The notes under the pieces were generated by a model. It worked only from the letters and a program-made list of their open reading frames with translations. It ran no database searches and was not told the DNA's origin. Shown here piece after piece: positions 1 through 5,770 of a DNA stretch of 33,316 nt; position 1 is the stretch's first letter, and every line of letters starts with the position of its first letter. Made by a program: the position numbers and the translations under genes. This DNA is from a virus: positions 1-33,316 of the IMG/VR virus record IMGVR_UViG_3300037346_000162; one strand, written 5' to 3'.

Positions 1-2
1 AC

Positions 3-932
3 AATGACCACGAAAATGAAGTGCGTGATCTTGAGGATGAGTATGGTGATGATGACGGTGATGACCGTGTTCATTGCCACTCGTACAAGCCGAATGCAAA
101 CTTCCTCAATGATGACGGGACTAACAGTCACTACCGTGCTGTTGATTCCAAGTCGTTGTACATGGGGTTTGAGTTGGAGACCGAGTATGTTCGCAAGAAC
201 AATCGCAATTCATCTCTTGATGCTGGTTCAAGTTTCATACTTGACACCATCAACACCGATGGTTCGGAAGATGTTGTGTACCTAAAGCAAGATGGTTCAA
301 TCACTCATGGGTTTGAGATTGTATCTCACCCCATGACATTGGGGTACGCAATGAATCACTTCAGGTGGTCAGGCATTGAGGGTCTCAAGTCGCTTGGCTA
401 CGATGCGTGGAAAGCGAGTTCATGCGGATTACACATTCACCTGTCTCGTTCTGCGTTCGTTGACGAGTATCACTTGATGCGCTTCTTCCTACTCATACTC
501 AAGAACAAGCAATCGCTTGTTCAGTTTGCAGGGCGTGAGTCAAGTTACGCAAAGTTTGACATGGACGCATTCTTCAATGCGTACCACGATTACGATACCG
601 ACAAGACAGTGCGTGGTGCCACACTTGCCACACATGCCAAGCAGTATTCACACAACGGAGACCGTTACACGGCAATCAACCTACAGAATGTCAATACCAT
701 CGAGTTGCGATTCTTTCGCCCCTCGCTGTTGTCGTCCACTGTCAAGGCTTGTTTGCAGTTCTGTGACGCTTCATTCAATTACACCAAGTCAATCACAACT
801 CAGGATGTGGTATCTCGCCAAGCAATCCAGTTTGGTTCGTTCCACTCATGGGTTCGCTCTCAGGGCAACAAGTACCGCATTCTTGACGAGCGTATCGTTG
901 AGCGTTGCGTTACTCGTGGTGAAGACGCTTGA
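3..932 (+). CDS. Amidoligase, glutamine-synthetase/GCS-like fold (5' end outside window)
   Basis: Likely ATP-dependent carboxylate-amine ligase forming amide or peptide bonds. The frame is open to the left edge, so the true start lies outside; residues here are counted from the GTG at 21. Visible superfamily motifs, in order: GFELETE (49-55) on the first metal-binding strand; a DGS...GFEIVSHP segment (91-104); CGLHIHLS (135-142); and YTAINLQN followed by TIELRFFRPS (216-235). This order of acidic strand, HxH strand and N...T-E-x-R strand is what I know from the amidoligase families related to glutamate-cysteine ligase. The N-terminus is very acidic (runs of D and E at 4-15). It is followed 84 bp later by a class II glutamine amidotransferase, a pairing known from phage and bacterial amidoligase operons. 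The substrate is unknown; wall or lipid peptides and protein tails are all possible. Fold confident, reaction inferred. Confidence 0.8.
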   Translation, partial: NDHENEVRDLEDEYGDDDGDDRVHCHSYKPNANFLNDDGTNSHYRAVDSKSLYMGFELETEYVRKNNRNSSLDAGSSFILDTINTDGSEDVVYLKQDGSITHGFEIVSHPMTLGYAMNHFRWSGIEGLKSLGYDAWKASSCGLHIHLSRSAFVDEYHLMRFFLLILKNKQSLVQFAGRESSYAKFDMDAFFNAYHDYDTDKTVRGATLATHAKQYSHNGDRYTAINLQNVNTIELRFFRPSLLSSTVKACLQFCDASFNYTKSITTQDVVSRQAIQFGSFHSWVRSQGNKYRILDERIVERCVTRGEDA

Positions 933-960
933 TAAGCTGATACACACATATCAGTTTCTA

Positions 961-980
961 ACAACAAACAAACAACAAAT
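961..980 (+). promoter_or_regulatory. A/C-rich leader (ACAAACAAA type), representative copy
   Basis: An A/C-only stretch containing ACAACAAACAAACAACAAA precedes the amidotransferase gene. Closely similar G/T-poor leaders, usually joined to an AAGGAG ribosome site, precede the genes starting at 2152 (2131-2145), 2490 (2463-2482), 3285 (3254-3277) and 4470 (4445-4463). Such sequence cannot pair with itself and would keep the ribosome site open. The role is inferred. Confidence 0.45.
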
Positions 981-983
981 AGC

Positions 984-1002
984 GTGGGGGCTATGCCCCC
1001 AC
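984..1002 (+). promoter_or_regulatory. Perfect GC-rich hairpin immediately before a ribosome site
   Basis: Arms GTGGGGGC and GCCCCCAC enclose a TAT loop, an 8-bp perfect stem. It is not followed by a T-run but by AGAAAGGA and the ATG at 1017, so it is a poor intrinsic terminator and a better candidate for an RNA-processing, stabilising or translation-control stem. Confidence 0.5.
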
Positions 1003-1016
1003 AGAAAGGACACAAT

Positions 1017-1982
1017 ATGTGTCTACTTACACTAATACCCGACTATGTCAATCCTGACCTAAGTCGTTTCAAGATTGCTGCGGAATCTAACCCAGATGGT
1101 TTCGGCTTTGCCATATCAACTGGCAAGAAGATAATCACAGCACACGGCATGAAGTTTGAGGAGGTTGCCAACAAGTTCACGGACTTGCGCACAACCGAGC
1201 AAGGTCCTGCCATATTCCACTTCCGTTGGGCAACGCATGGAACGGAGACAATTGATAACTGTCATCCATTCACTATCGGTCAAGACCGTGAGACCGTGCT
1301 TGGTCACAATGGAATCCTTCCAGTAGAAATTAAGGCTGGTGATACTCGTTCGGATACAAAGGTATTTGCAGAAGATATCTTCCCATATGTTGGTGGTATT
1401 GCTTCACTTGATGACAGTGATTACTTCATCAGGTTGGCTAACTGGGCTAAGGGTTCCAAGTTGGCTTTCCTAACTGTCAATGATGATGCTAAGTATGACT
1501 GGTACATCATCAACGAGGCAAATGGTCACTGGGACCAGGACATGTGGTGGTCTAACTACTCATACGAAGAGCGTGTTTACAAACCATCTACTTATCCTTA
1601 CGCTGGTATTTACAGCGAGGCCTGGGACTACAGCTACACATCTTTGCATAAAGATGAGGCTGTCTACACCCCAACCGACGACTACGACGATGAGGCAAGC
1701 ATCATCTTTGATGAGACATTGTCGAAACTCAATGTGTTCATGACCACAATAGATGAACATACCGATTTGCTTGAGTGCTACACATGCGCTTTTGCAGACA
1801 AGGTTGCAACAAACAGTTTGCATGCTTACTGTCCGGCGTGCGAAGCATGCTTGTTCTGCGGTGCGCACACTGACTGTGGGTGCTGGGACACGCTTGATGA
1901 GCACAACATTGACTACTACAACCCACATCATGCGTGGGTCAATCCAAACAAATACACAACAACACACCCAAGTTACTACTAG
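1017..1982 (+). CDS. Class II glutamine amidotransferase with C-terminal cysteine-rich (zinc-ribbon-like) tail
   Basis: N-terminal-nucleophile amidotransferase that should release ammonia from glutamine. I chose the ATG at 1017 over an earlier in-frame ATG at 984 because it puts Cys at position 2 (MCLLTLI), the nucleophile exposed when Met is removed, and because AAAGGA lies just upstream. Family motifs: FRWATHGTE (69-77), NCHPF (81-85), GHNGIL (96-101) and GDTRSDTKVF (108-117). The catalytic domain ends near residue 175; an acidic, tyrosine-rich linker follows to about 250. The tail holds a dense Cys cluster: C254-C257, C272-C275-C278-C281 and C287-C289, a likely zinc-ribbon pair. No synthase domain is attached, so ammonia is presumably passed to a partner, most simply the preceding amidoligase. 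Total 321 aa. Catalytic domain confident; zinc binding inferred from spacing. Confidence 0.85.
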   Translation: MCLLTLIPDYVNPDLSRFKIAAESNPDGFGFAISTGKKIITAHGMKFEEVANKFTDLRTTEQGPAIFHFRWATHGTETIDNCHPFTIGQDRETVLGHNGILPVEIKAGDTRSDTKVFAEDIFPYVGGIASLDDSDYFIRLANWAKGSKLAFLTVNDDAKYDWYIINEANGHWDQDMWWSNYSYEERVYKPSTYPYAGIYSEAWDYSYTSLHKDEAVYTPTDDYDDEASIIFDETLSKLNVFMTTIDEHTDLLECYTCAFADKVATNSLHAYCPACEACLFCGAHTDCGCWDTLDEHNIDYYNPHHAWVNPNKYTTTHPSYY

Positions 1983-1991
1983 GAGGTAGTC

Positions 1992-2183
1992 TTGAAACAC
2001 AAAAATAGAATGACTGCAGAGCAGTTGAAAGCATACGAGTACTGGAAGAACGCCTTACAGCGTTCTTTCGGTGCTCATGGCATAACACTTACAGAAGTCG
2101 AGTTTGAAACACTCGCTAAACAAGAAAAAAACACAAACAAAGGAGACAGCAATGGAAACTTACAAAAGCGTTCAGATATATAA
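1992..2183 (+). CDS. Small hypothetical protein, 63 aa
   Basis: Not recognised. The TTG start at 1992 is supported by AGGAGG at 1981-1986, 5 nt upstream and overlapping the stop of the amidotransferase gene, so the two are probably coupled. The product starts MKHKNRMTAEQLKAYEYWKN, is helix-prone and hydrophilic, with aromatic residues spaced for an amphipathic helix. Its last 11 codons overlap the next gene, whose own AAGGAG site sits inside this frame, so the tail may be a by-product of the overlap. Confidence 0.6.
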   Translation: MKHKNRMTAEQLKAYEYWKNALQRSFGAHGITLTEVEFETLAKQEKNTNKGDSNGNLQKRSDI

Positions 2184-2433
2184 ACTGGCACCACGATTTG
2201 TCGGAGATCATCAAAGTCGTGATCTCTTCTCCGATGATGCCGAGATCATCAAGTGGGGCAAGACGCAGGTGCAAATCAAAATGAACCTGCTGGACTACAA
2301 CGAACTGCTGGACGATGCCCGCTACTACGCAGACCAAATCGGCGAAGGCACATTTAATGCAGAGATGAGTGGGGTGTGCAAGTCAGCAGCAGCAGTTGTC
2401 AGGCAACTGATTAAGCAAGGCGCACCACAATGA
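2152..2433 (+). CDS. Hypothetical protein, 93 aa
   Basis: Not recognised. The ATG at 2152 is chosen over an upstream in-frame ATG at 2104 because AGGAG at 2141-2145 follows an ACAAACAA leader and is correctly spaced. The product is soluble, alpha/beta in appearance, with a charged central part (DDAEIIKWGKTQVQIKMN) and a helical C-terminus around YYADQIGEG and a single Cys. It sits in a run of small early genes; no motif assigns a function. Confidence 0.75.
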   Translation: METYKSVQIYKLAPRFVGDHQSRDLFSDDAEIIKWGKTQVQIKMNLLDYNELLDDARYYADQIGEGTFNAEMSGVCKSAAAVVRQLIKQGAPQ

Positions 2434-2486
2434 GCATCACACAGATAAAGCAGTTATTAACCACACAACAAACAAAAAGGAGATAG
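2430..2486 (+). CDS. Possible 18-aa peptide linking two genes
   Basis: An ATG overlaps the previous stop as ATGA and opens an 18-codon frame (MSITQIKQLLTTQQTKRR) whose stop TAG lies in the ribosome site AGGAGATAG of the next gene at 2490. This arrangement would carry terminating ribosomes onto the next start. It could be a coupling peptide or chance; there is no independent ribosome site. Confidence 0.3.
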   Translation: MSITQIKQLLTTQQTKRR

Positions 2487-2489
2487 CAA

Positions 2490-3008
2490 ATGACATCAAT
2501 ACAACTACGTACAGAGTCAATAGACATACCGGTTACATTTACATCGGAGCAGTTACACAGCCTGTTTGACCAATCACTCACAGAATTGATTGACGGTCGT
2601 GTTGCTCAGGCAATTGTTGACCAAGCACCAGACACATTAGCGATTACAGATAGTTTGTGTGCCAACACTCGGTTCAATCGCAACATGCGAGAAGCACTGA
2701 TGGAACACATTGACTATCATGAAATCAGAACTACTGTTCTTGACAGTCTGTCCTATTCGGAGATTGTTGCACACATAGAGGATTCTTCACCTATGTACAC
2801 AAACGACAATCTTGTCAGGGGACTTACACGCTCAAGTCGTTTTCAGACCCTTGTTCGAGAGTCTGTTCGTGGTATACTCAATACCACAGATATAAACGAA
2901 AAAATAGATGCAATAGTTCAGGCAAGAACTGCAAACTTGGCAAATGAAATTGCCGAGAAAGTTCTAGCCATCATCGGTAACCGACTAGCAGGAGGTATAG
3001 ATGTATAA
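2490..3008 (+). CDS. Hypothetical protein, 172 aa
   Basis: Not recognised. Start supported by AAAAGGAGATAGCAA directly before the ATG. The sequence opens with a short beta-rich stretch (TSIQLRTESIDIPVTFTSEQ), after which it looks almost wholly helical, with regularly spaced Leu/Ile and Asp residues and segments such as SYSEIVAHIEDSS and NEKIDAIVQARTANLANEI. That suggests a helical bundle or oligomerising protein. One cysteine, no membrane segment. It overlaps the WhiB start by 8 bp, and AGGAGGT near its 3' end is the WhiB ribosome site. Confidence 0.75.
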   Translation: MTSIQLRTESIDIPVTFTSEQLHSLFDQSLTELIDGRVAQAIVDQAPDTLAITDSLCANTRFNRNMREALMEHIDYHEIRTTVLDSLSYSEIVAHIEDSSPMYTNDNLVRGLTRSSRFQTLVRESVRGILNTTDINEKIDAIVQARTANLANEIAEKVLAIIGNRLAGGIDV

Positions 3009-3288
3009 GGAAGCACCTTTCAGTATCTACACACCAACATTCTTCAAGAATGCATTGTGTAAGGGGGCACCACAATCGTGGTTCTTTCCTGAGTTCAGTG
3101 GCAACCATAGGGCAATGCGTAATGCAAAGCAAATGTGTAGCACCTGTTCAGTATCAACACAGTGTTTGGAGTACGGCAAGAGAACAGGCTCTAGCGGTAT
3201 ATGGGGAGGGTTAACACTCTCCGAAGGAAGAAATAGAAAAAGAGTTAGTAAGAAAACAAACCAACAACAAAAAAAGGAATCAAAATGA
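3001..3288 (+). CDS. whiB: WhiB-family (Wbl) iron-sulfur transcription regulator
   Basis: A 95-aa Wbl protein. Family hallmarks: four cysteines at 20, 46, 49 and 55 (C...C-x2-C-x5-C) for a [4Fe-4S] cluster, the turn GIWGG at 66-70, and a basic C-terminus (RNRKRVSKK) that in this family contacts DNA. Wbl proteins act by binding the principal sigma factor of actinobacterial RNA polymerase; phage copies can compete with or mimic host regulators. Start ATG with AGGAGGT 5-6 nt upstream, overlapping the previous gene by 8 bp; the stop overlaps the next gene as ATGA. Position inside the early operon suggests control of host or phage early/middle promoters. Assignment firm; targets unknown. Confidence 0.93.
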   Translation: MYKEAPFSIYTPTFFKNALCKGAPQSWFFPEFSGNHRAMRNAKQMCSTCSVSTQCLEYGKRTGSSGIWGGLTLSEGRNRKRVSKKTNQQQKKESK

Positions 3289-3761
3289 AATATGACACAA
3301 TCAAAGCAGTTGATGCACACATCACAAAACAAGGATGGACAACAAACTCATTCAGTGCACCAAAAGCAACACTCTATGGAATCGATTCAATCGGTGACTT
3401 GGAGCCAATAGTGGACATCATAGACTCACAAGGAGATGTGTACGAACTATTGGAAGATGTTGAGAATGCATCAAAACTCACTACGTACAGTGGCTTCGCC
3501 GTGTCAACATGCGGATGGGCTGCACCACTCAAAGAAAATGGTGAAGAAAATGATGTAGCACCATCAAAGCACCCTGAGCGCAAAAGGGTTCGACTCCTGA
3601 CTCTGTGCAAAGGTATGAAATTGGAATTACTAATACAGTTTGAGGGTGAAGATGATTTTTCCTTTGATGACCCTGTTGGGGGTTCATTGGCAGTAGCCAT
3701 GAAACAAATGTGGGCAATATCACGAGTAATGAAGAACATAAAGGAGAAAGCAAGTGAATAA
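3285..3761 (+). CDS. Hypothetical protein, 158 aa
   Basis: Not recognised. Translationally coupled to WhiB by an ATGA overlap, with AAAAAGGAATCAAA before the ATG. Alpha/beta protein: the first half holds an acidic stretch (IVDIIDSQGDVYELLEDVEN), the middle has GFAVSTCGWAAPL followed by a charged loop, and the C-terminus is a predicted amphipathic helix (SLAVAMKQMWAISRVMKNI). No catalytic motif or membrane segment found. Co-transcription with WhiB is the only functional hint. Confidence 0.8.
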   Translation: MKYDTIKAVDAHITKQGWTTNSFSAPKATLYGIDSIGDLEPIVDIIDSQGDVYELLEDVENASKLTTYSGFAVSTCGWAAPLKENGEENDVAPSKHPERKRVRLLTLCKGMKLELLIQFEGEDDFSFDDPVGGSLAVAMKQMWAISRVMKNIKEKASE

Positions 3762-3981
3762 TAAATTGGAACCAACCCTAGAAATAACACTAACGCTCTC
3801 AGAACTGAGGGCAGTAGTGAAGTCACTATCCATCGGCGTAGACCAACTGGCTAAAAAAATCCAGCGTCTTGGCGATGGTCGCAGGGCGGACTCAACACAC
3901 AATGAGTTCACCGAACTTCTATCTGCAAAGCAAGAGATGGAAGATGTCATGTCAGCCGCACTACAAGGAGATAAAATTTGA
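3754..3981 (+). CDS. Small helical hypothetical protein, 75 aa
   Basis: GTG start with AAGGAG 7 nt upstream; overlaps the previous gene by 8 bp. The product is acidic and helix-rich with heptad-like Leu spacing (ITLTLSELRAVVKSLSIGVDQ, then a basic hinge and FTELLSAKQEMEDVMSA), consistent with a short coiled coil. It ends with a TGA that overlaps the TTG start of the transglycosylase, so the two are likely coupled. No known family recognised. Confidence 0.7.
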   Translation: MNNKLEPTLEITLTLSELRAVVKSLSIGVDQLAKKIQRLGDGRRADSTHNEFTELLSAKQEMEDVMSAALQGDKI

Positions 3982-4364
3982 TAGCGAAACTAGCAATCTC
4001 ACTTATTCTGTTTACGGGGGGCTACCAGCCCCCCGTTTCAGCTCCCCACACCGCTTTGTGTCCGCAGTATTGGCAGACAGCAGTAGGCCAGGGGTTCAAC
4101 ATAATGCAACTAGAAAAACTAGATGCAATTATGTGGCGAGAAAGCAGATGCCTAACGATGAGTTTCAATCCCAAAGACCCGATGGGTGGTTCTAGGGGAT
4201 TGATGCAAATCAACGGGTTCTGGACTGACTGGCTTCGCTCTAGAGGCATCCTAAGCCACGCTGAGGACCTTTTTAAGCCCGAAGTGAACCTGAGAGCCTC
4301 ATTGGCAATTCACAACTACTCACACGCCAAAAATAAGAATGGGTGGCATCCGTGGAGAATGTAG
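3978..4364 (+). CDS. Secreted lytic transglycosylase / lysozyme-like (SLT) enzyme
   Basis: Peptidoglycan-cleaving enzyme of the lysozyme-like superfamily. Start TTG at 3978 with AAGGAG at 3965-3970. Residues 1-22 form a short signal-like segment (MIAKLAISLILFTGG, then small residues to about A22), so it appears to be exported. The SLT core follows: catalytic Glu55 in WRESR, GGSRGLMQIN (70-79), aromatic Trp82 and Trp85, and NLRASLAIHN (104-113) ending in GWHPWRM. Total 128 aa, a minimal SLT domain. Two Cys (28, 58) could form a disulfide outside the cell. It lies in the early + arm rather than the lysis or tail modules, so a role in remodelling host wall during infection is possible. A second lytic enzyme lies at 9554-10078. 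Confidence 0.85.
   Translation: MIAKLAISLILFTGGYQPPVSAPHTALCPQYWQTAVGQGFNIMQLEKLDAIMWRESRCLTMSFNPKDPMGGSRGLMQINGFWTDWLRSRGILSHAEDLFKPEVNLRASLAIHNYSHAKNKNGWHPWRM
4014..4036 (+). promoter_or_regulatory. Perfect 10-bp hairpin inside the signal-peptide coding region
   Basis: Arms ACGGGGGGCT (4014-4023) and AGCCCCCCGT (4027-4036) enclose an ACC loop. It lies 36 nt into the transglycosylase gene and is followed only by TTTCAG. The stem is strong enough to slow ribosomes or polymerase at the end of the export signal. It resembles the stems at 984-1002 and 4405-4432. Confidence 0.5.
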
Positions 4365-4367
4365 GTG

Positions 4368-4376
4368 TGCTACAAT
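4368..4376 (+). promoter_or_regulatory. Candidate extended -10 promoter element
   Basis: TGCTACAAT matches the extended -10 pattern TGnTAnAAT and lies right after the transglycosylase stop, in the largest gap of the + arm. No convincing -35 is seen (the region 17 bp upstream reads ATCCGT), as is usual for extended -10 promoters. It would drive the replication block starting at 4470. Confidence 0.4.
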
Positions 4377-4393
4377 GGGGGGGAAAGGGGGGG
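4377..4393 (+). other. Symmetrical G-tract (G7-A3-G7)
   Basis: Seven Gs, three As and seven Gs on the + strand. It would fall at the start of a transcript from the candidate promoter just upstream. Two long G-runs could form part of a G-quadruplex, or be a polymerase slippage or regulatory site. Function unknown. Confidence 0.4.
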
Positions 4394-4404
4394 CACCACA
4401 GTTC

Positions 4405-4432
4405 ACGCTTACGCCCCCTCGGGGCGAAGCGT
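4405..4432 (+). promoter_or_regulatory. GC-rich hairpin in the leader of the replication operon
   Basis: Outer arms ACGCTT and AAGCGT and inner arms CGCCCC and GGGGCG enclose a CTC loop, with one bulged A at 4411: 12 bp in all. The downstream sequence is ATAGATATC, not a T-run, so it is a weak intrinsic terminator. It may be a processing stem or may partly terminate upstream transcription. The next start is 37 nt downstream behind an ACAAACAAAGGAG leader. Confidence 0.5.
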
Positions 4433-4469
4433 ATAGATATCATTCACAAAACAAACAAAGGAGAAAACG

Positions 4470-5336
4470 ATGAGAATAAATAACAGAGAGTCAGCATTGA
4501 CGCAAGTGTTCGTTCGTCAGTCGTGGTTAGGAGATGCTTTGATGTGTCCAGAGCGTGCGAGGCTTTCAGCCCTGCACCCTGAGATGCGCAAAGAGAATGA
4601 CTCAGCAATGATGGGAACGGCTGTGCACGCAGGTATTCAGTCCGTGCTCGAAAGTCAGATTGAACCGGCAGACATTGCAGAGTTTTCTGTAACGTCATTC
4701 AGAGCAACTGAATACAAGATGATGAAAGACGAAGGCAAGTCAATCAACATCACCAACACAGACCCAAAGAACTGGGACAAGCACATTGCCTCAATGGCAA
4801 ACGCTTGGGTTACAGACATCATGCCCCACGTTCGTGAGGGTGGAATACCTGAGTTCAAGTTTGAGACAAAGATTTGTGAGGTGACTACCGAACAGTTTGA
4901 GTACGAACTTTGGTACGAGGGAACGATGGACTACTTCCACCCTGATGGTATTTGGGACTGGAAGACTGCTGCTCGTAGGTATTACGAAGCAGAGAAGCAG
5001 TCAAAGAACATCCAATCCTCTGTGTACGCATTGTCCGCTGTAGCACTTGGACTGACCGAGTTTGATGTAAAATTCAACTTCGGTGTAATGATTCGCAATG
5101 CTTCATCCACTGGACAGATTGTGACCGTAAATAGAACTGCTGGTCACGGTGAGTGGATTAAGCAACAAACGATTTCACTCGTAAACACTTTGTTTGCGAT
5201 GAAAGCAAATCTTCCATCAGAACGATGGTTGATGAATGACCAGCACTTCCTCTGTTCGCAGAAGTGGTGTCCAGTATGGTCGCTATGCAAGGGGAGTCAT
5301 ATCGGCTCCGACAACAATGCCGAGGAGGCAAACTAA
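4470..5336 (+). CDS. Cas4/RecB-family PD-(D/E)XK exonuclease with likely Fe-S cluster
   Basis: DNA-end processing nuclease of the RecB/Cas4/AddB superfamily, 288 aa. Motifs in order: C26 in CPERARL; GTAVHAG (49-55) with His53; the catalytic strand EGTMDYF (150-156) with Asp154; DWKTA (163-167) with Asp163 and Lys165; and Gln182 in IQSSVYALSA, the RecB QxxxY-type motif. Three C-terminal Cys (262, 267, 273, in CSQKWC and SLCKG) together with C26 give the four-cysteine arrangement of the iron-sulfur Cas4/AddB branch. Start ATG with AAAGGAG upstream. First gene after the 4365-4469 gap and next to a helicase, so it likely serves phage replication or recombination. There is no Cas1 or CRISPR array in the window, so CRISPR adaptation is not implied. 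Confidence 0.9.
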   Translation: MRINNRESALTQVFVRQSWLGDALMCPERARLSALHPEMRKENDSAMMGTAVHAGIQSVLESQIEPADIAEFSVTSFRATEYKMMKDEGKSINITNTDPKNWDKHIASMANAWVTDIMPHVREGGIPEFKFETKICEVTTEQFEYELWYEGTMDYFHPDGIWDWKTAARRYYEAEKQSKNIQSSVYALSAVALGLTEFDVKFNFGVMIRNASSTGQIVTVNRTAGHGEWIKQQTISLVNTLFAMKANLPSERWLMNDQHFLCSQKWCPVWSLCKGSHIGSDNNAEEAN

Positions 5337-5770
5337 TGGATAAGGACAGAGCAATTATCACACAGGTCTGTGCAAAGATTGCATCGGACATGACAGACAA
5401 AAGTACGGATGTGGACACACGACTTGGTGAGTTCGCAACCTTATTCTCAACTATCAGCGACATCTTGATGGATTCCATCTACGGTGCAACGCCAGTCATC
5501 AACATTGCTGAACAGAACAGCAAAGTAATCAGCATGGTCAAAGAAGCATTCAACGCAGAGGAAGTGTTTTCATCGAATCAAACTTCGGGTGAACTCGCTG
5601 TCAAGGGTGCACAACACGGACCATTACCAGATTGGCTTATCAAAGCGTGCAAGCGTGACGGTGTAACACTTGTGTACGACAACCGTGACGGTCTTGTCGC
5701 AAATCCAAAGCGACCATCCTTCAAGGCAGTTGATGCCGAGAAGGCTTACTGGCCACCACGGAGTCGATAA
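5336..5770 (+). CDS. Hypothetical protein in replication block, 144 aa
   Basis: The ATG at 5336 overlaps the nuclease stop as TAATG and has GAGGAGG upstream, so it is preferred to the longer in-frame start at 5264. The N-terminal two thirds look helical. The C-terminal part holds a compact motif, PLPDWLIKACKRDGVTLVYD, then DNRDGLVANPKRPSF and a WPPR ending. I have the impression this ending recurs in actinophage proteins but cannot name a family. Its place between nuclease and helicase suggests a replication accessory, possibly a helicase loader or DNA-binding partner; that is inference from position only. Confidence 0.8.
   Translation: MDKDRAIITQVCAKIASDMTDKSTDVDTRLGEFATLFSTISDILMDSIYGATPVINIAEQNSKVISMVKEAFNAEEVFSSNQTSGELAVKGAQHGPLPDWLIKACKRDGVTLVYDNRDGLVANPKRPSFKAVDAEKAYWPPRSR

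Noticed and set aside
937-954. Small hairpin CTGATA/TATCAG followed by TTTCT after the amidoligase gene
   Set aside because: Only six mostly A-T pairs with a 6-nt loop; too weak to call a terminator.
4377-4393. Complete G-quadruplex
   Set aside because: Only two long G-runs are present within reach; an intramolecular quadruplex would have to split each run, so I call it a G-tract only.
4470-5336. CRISPR adaptation system suggested by the Cas4-like nuclease
   Set aside because: No Cas1, Cas2 or repeat-spacer array is visible; Cas4/RecB-like nucleases are common in phage replication blocks.
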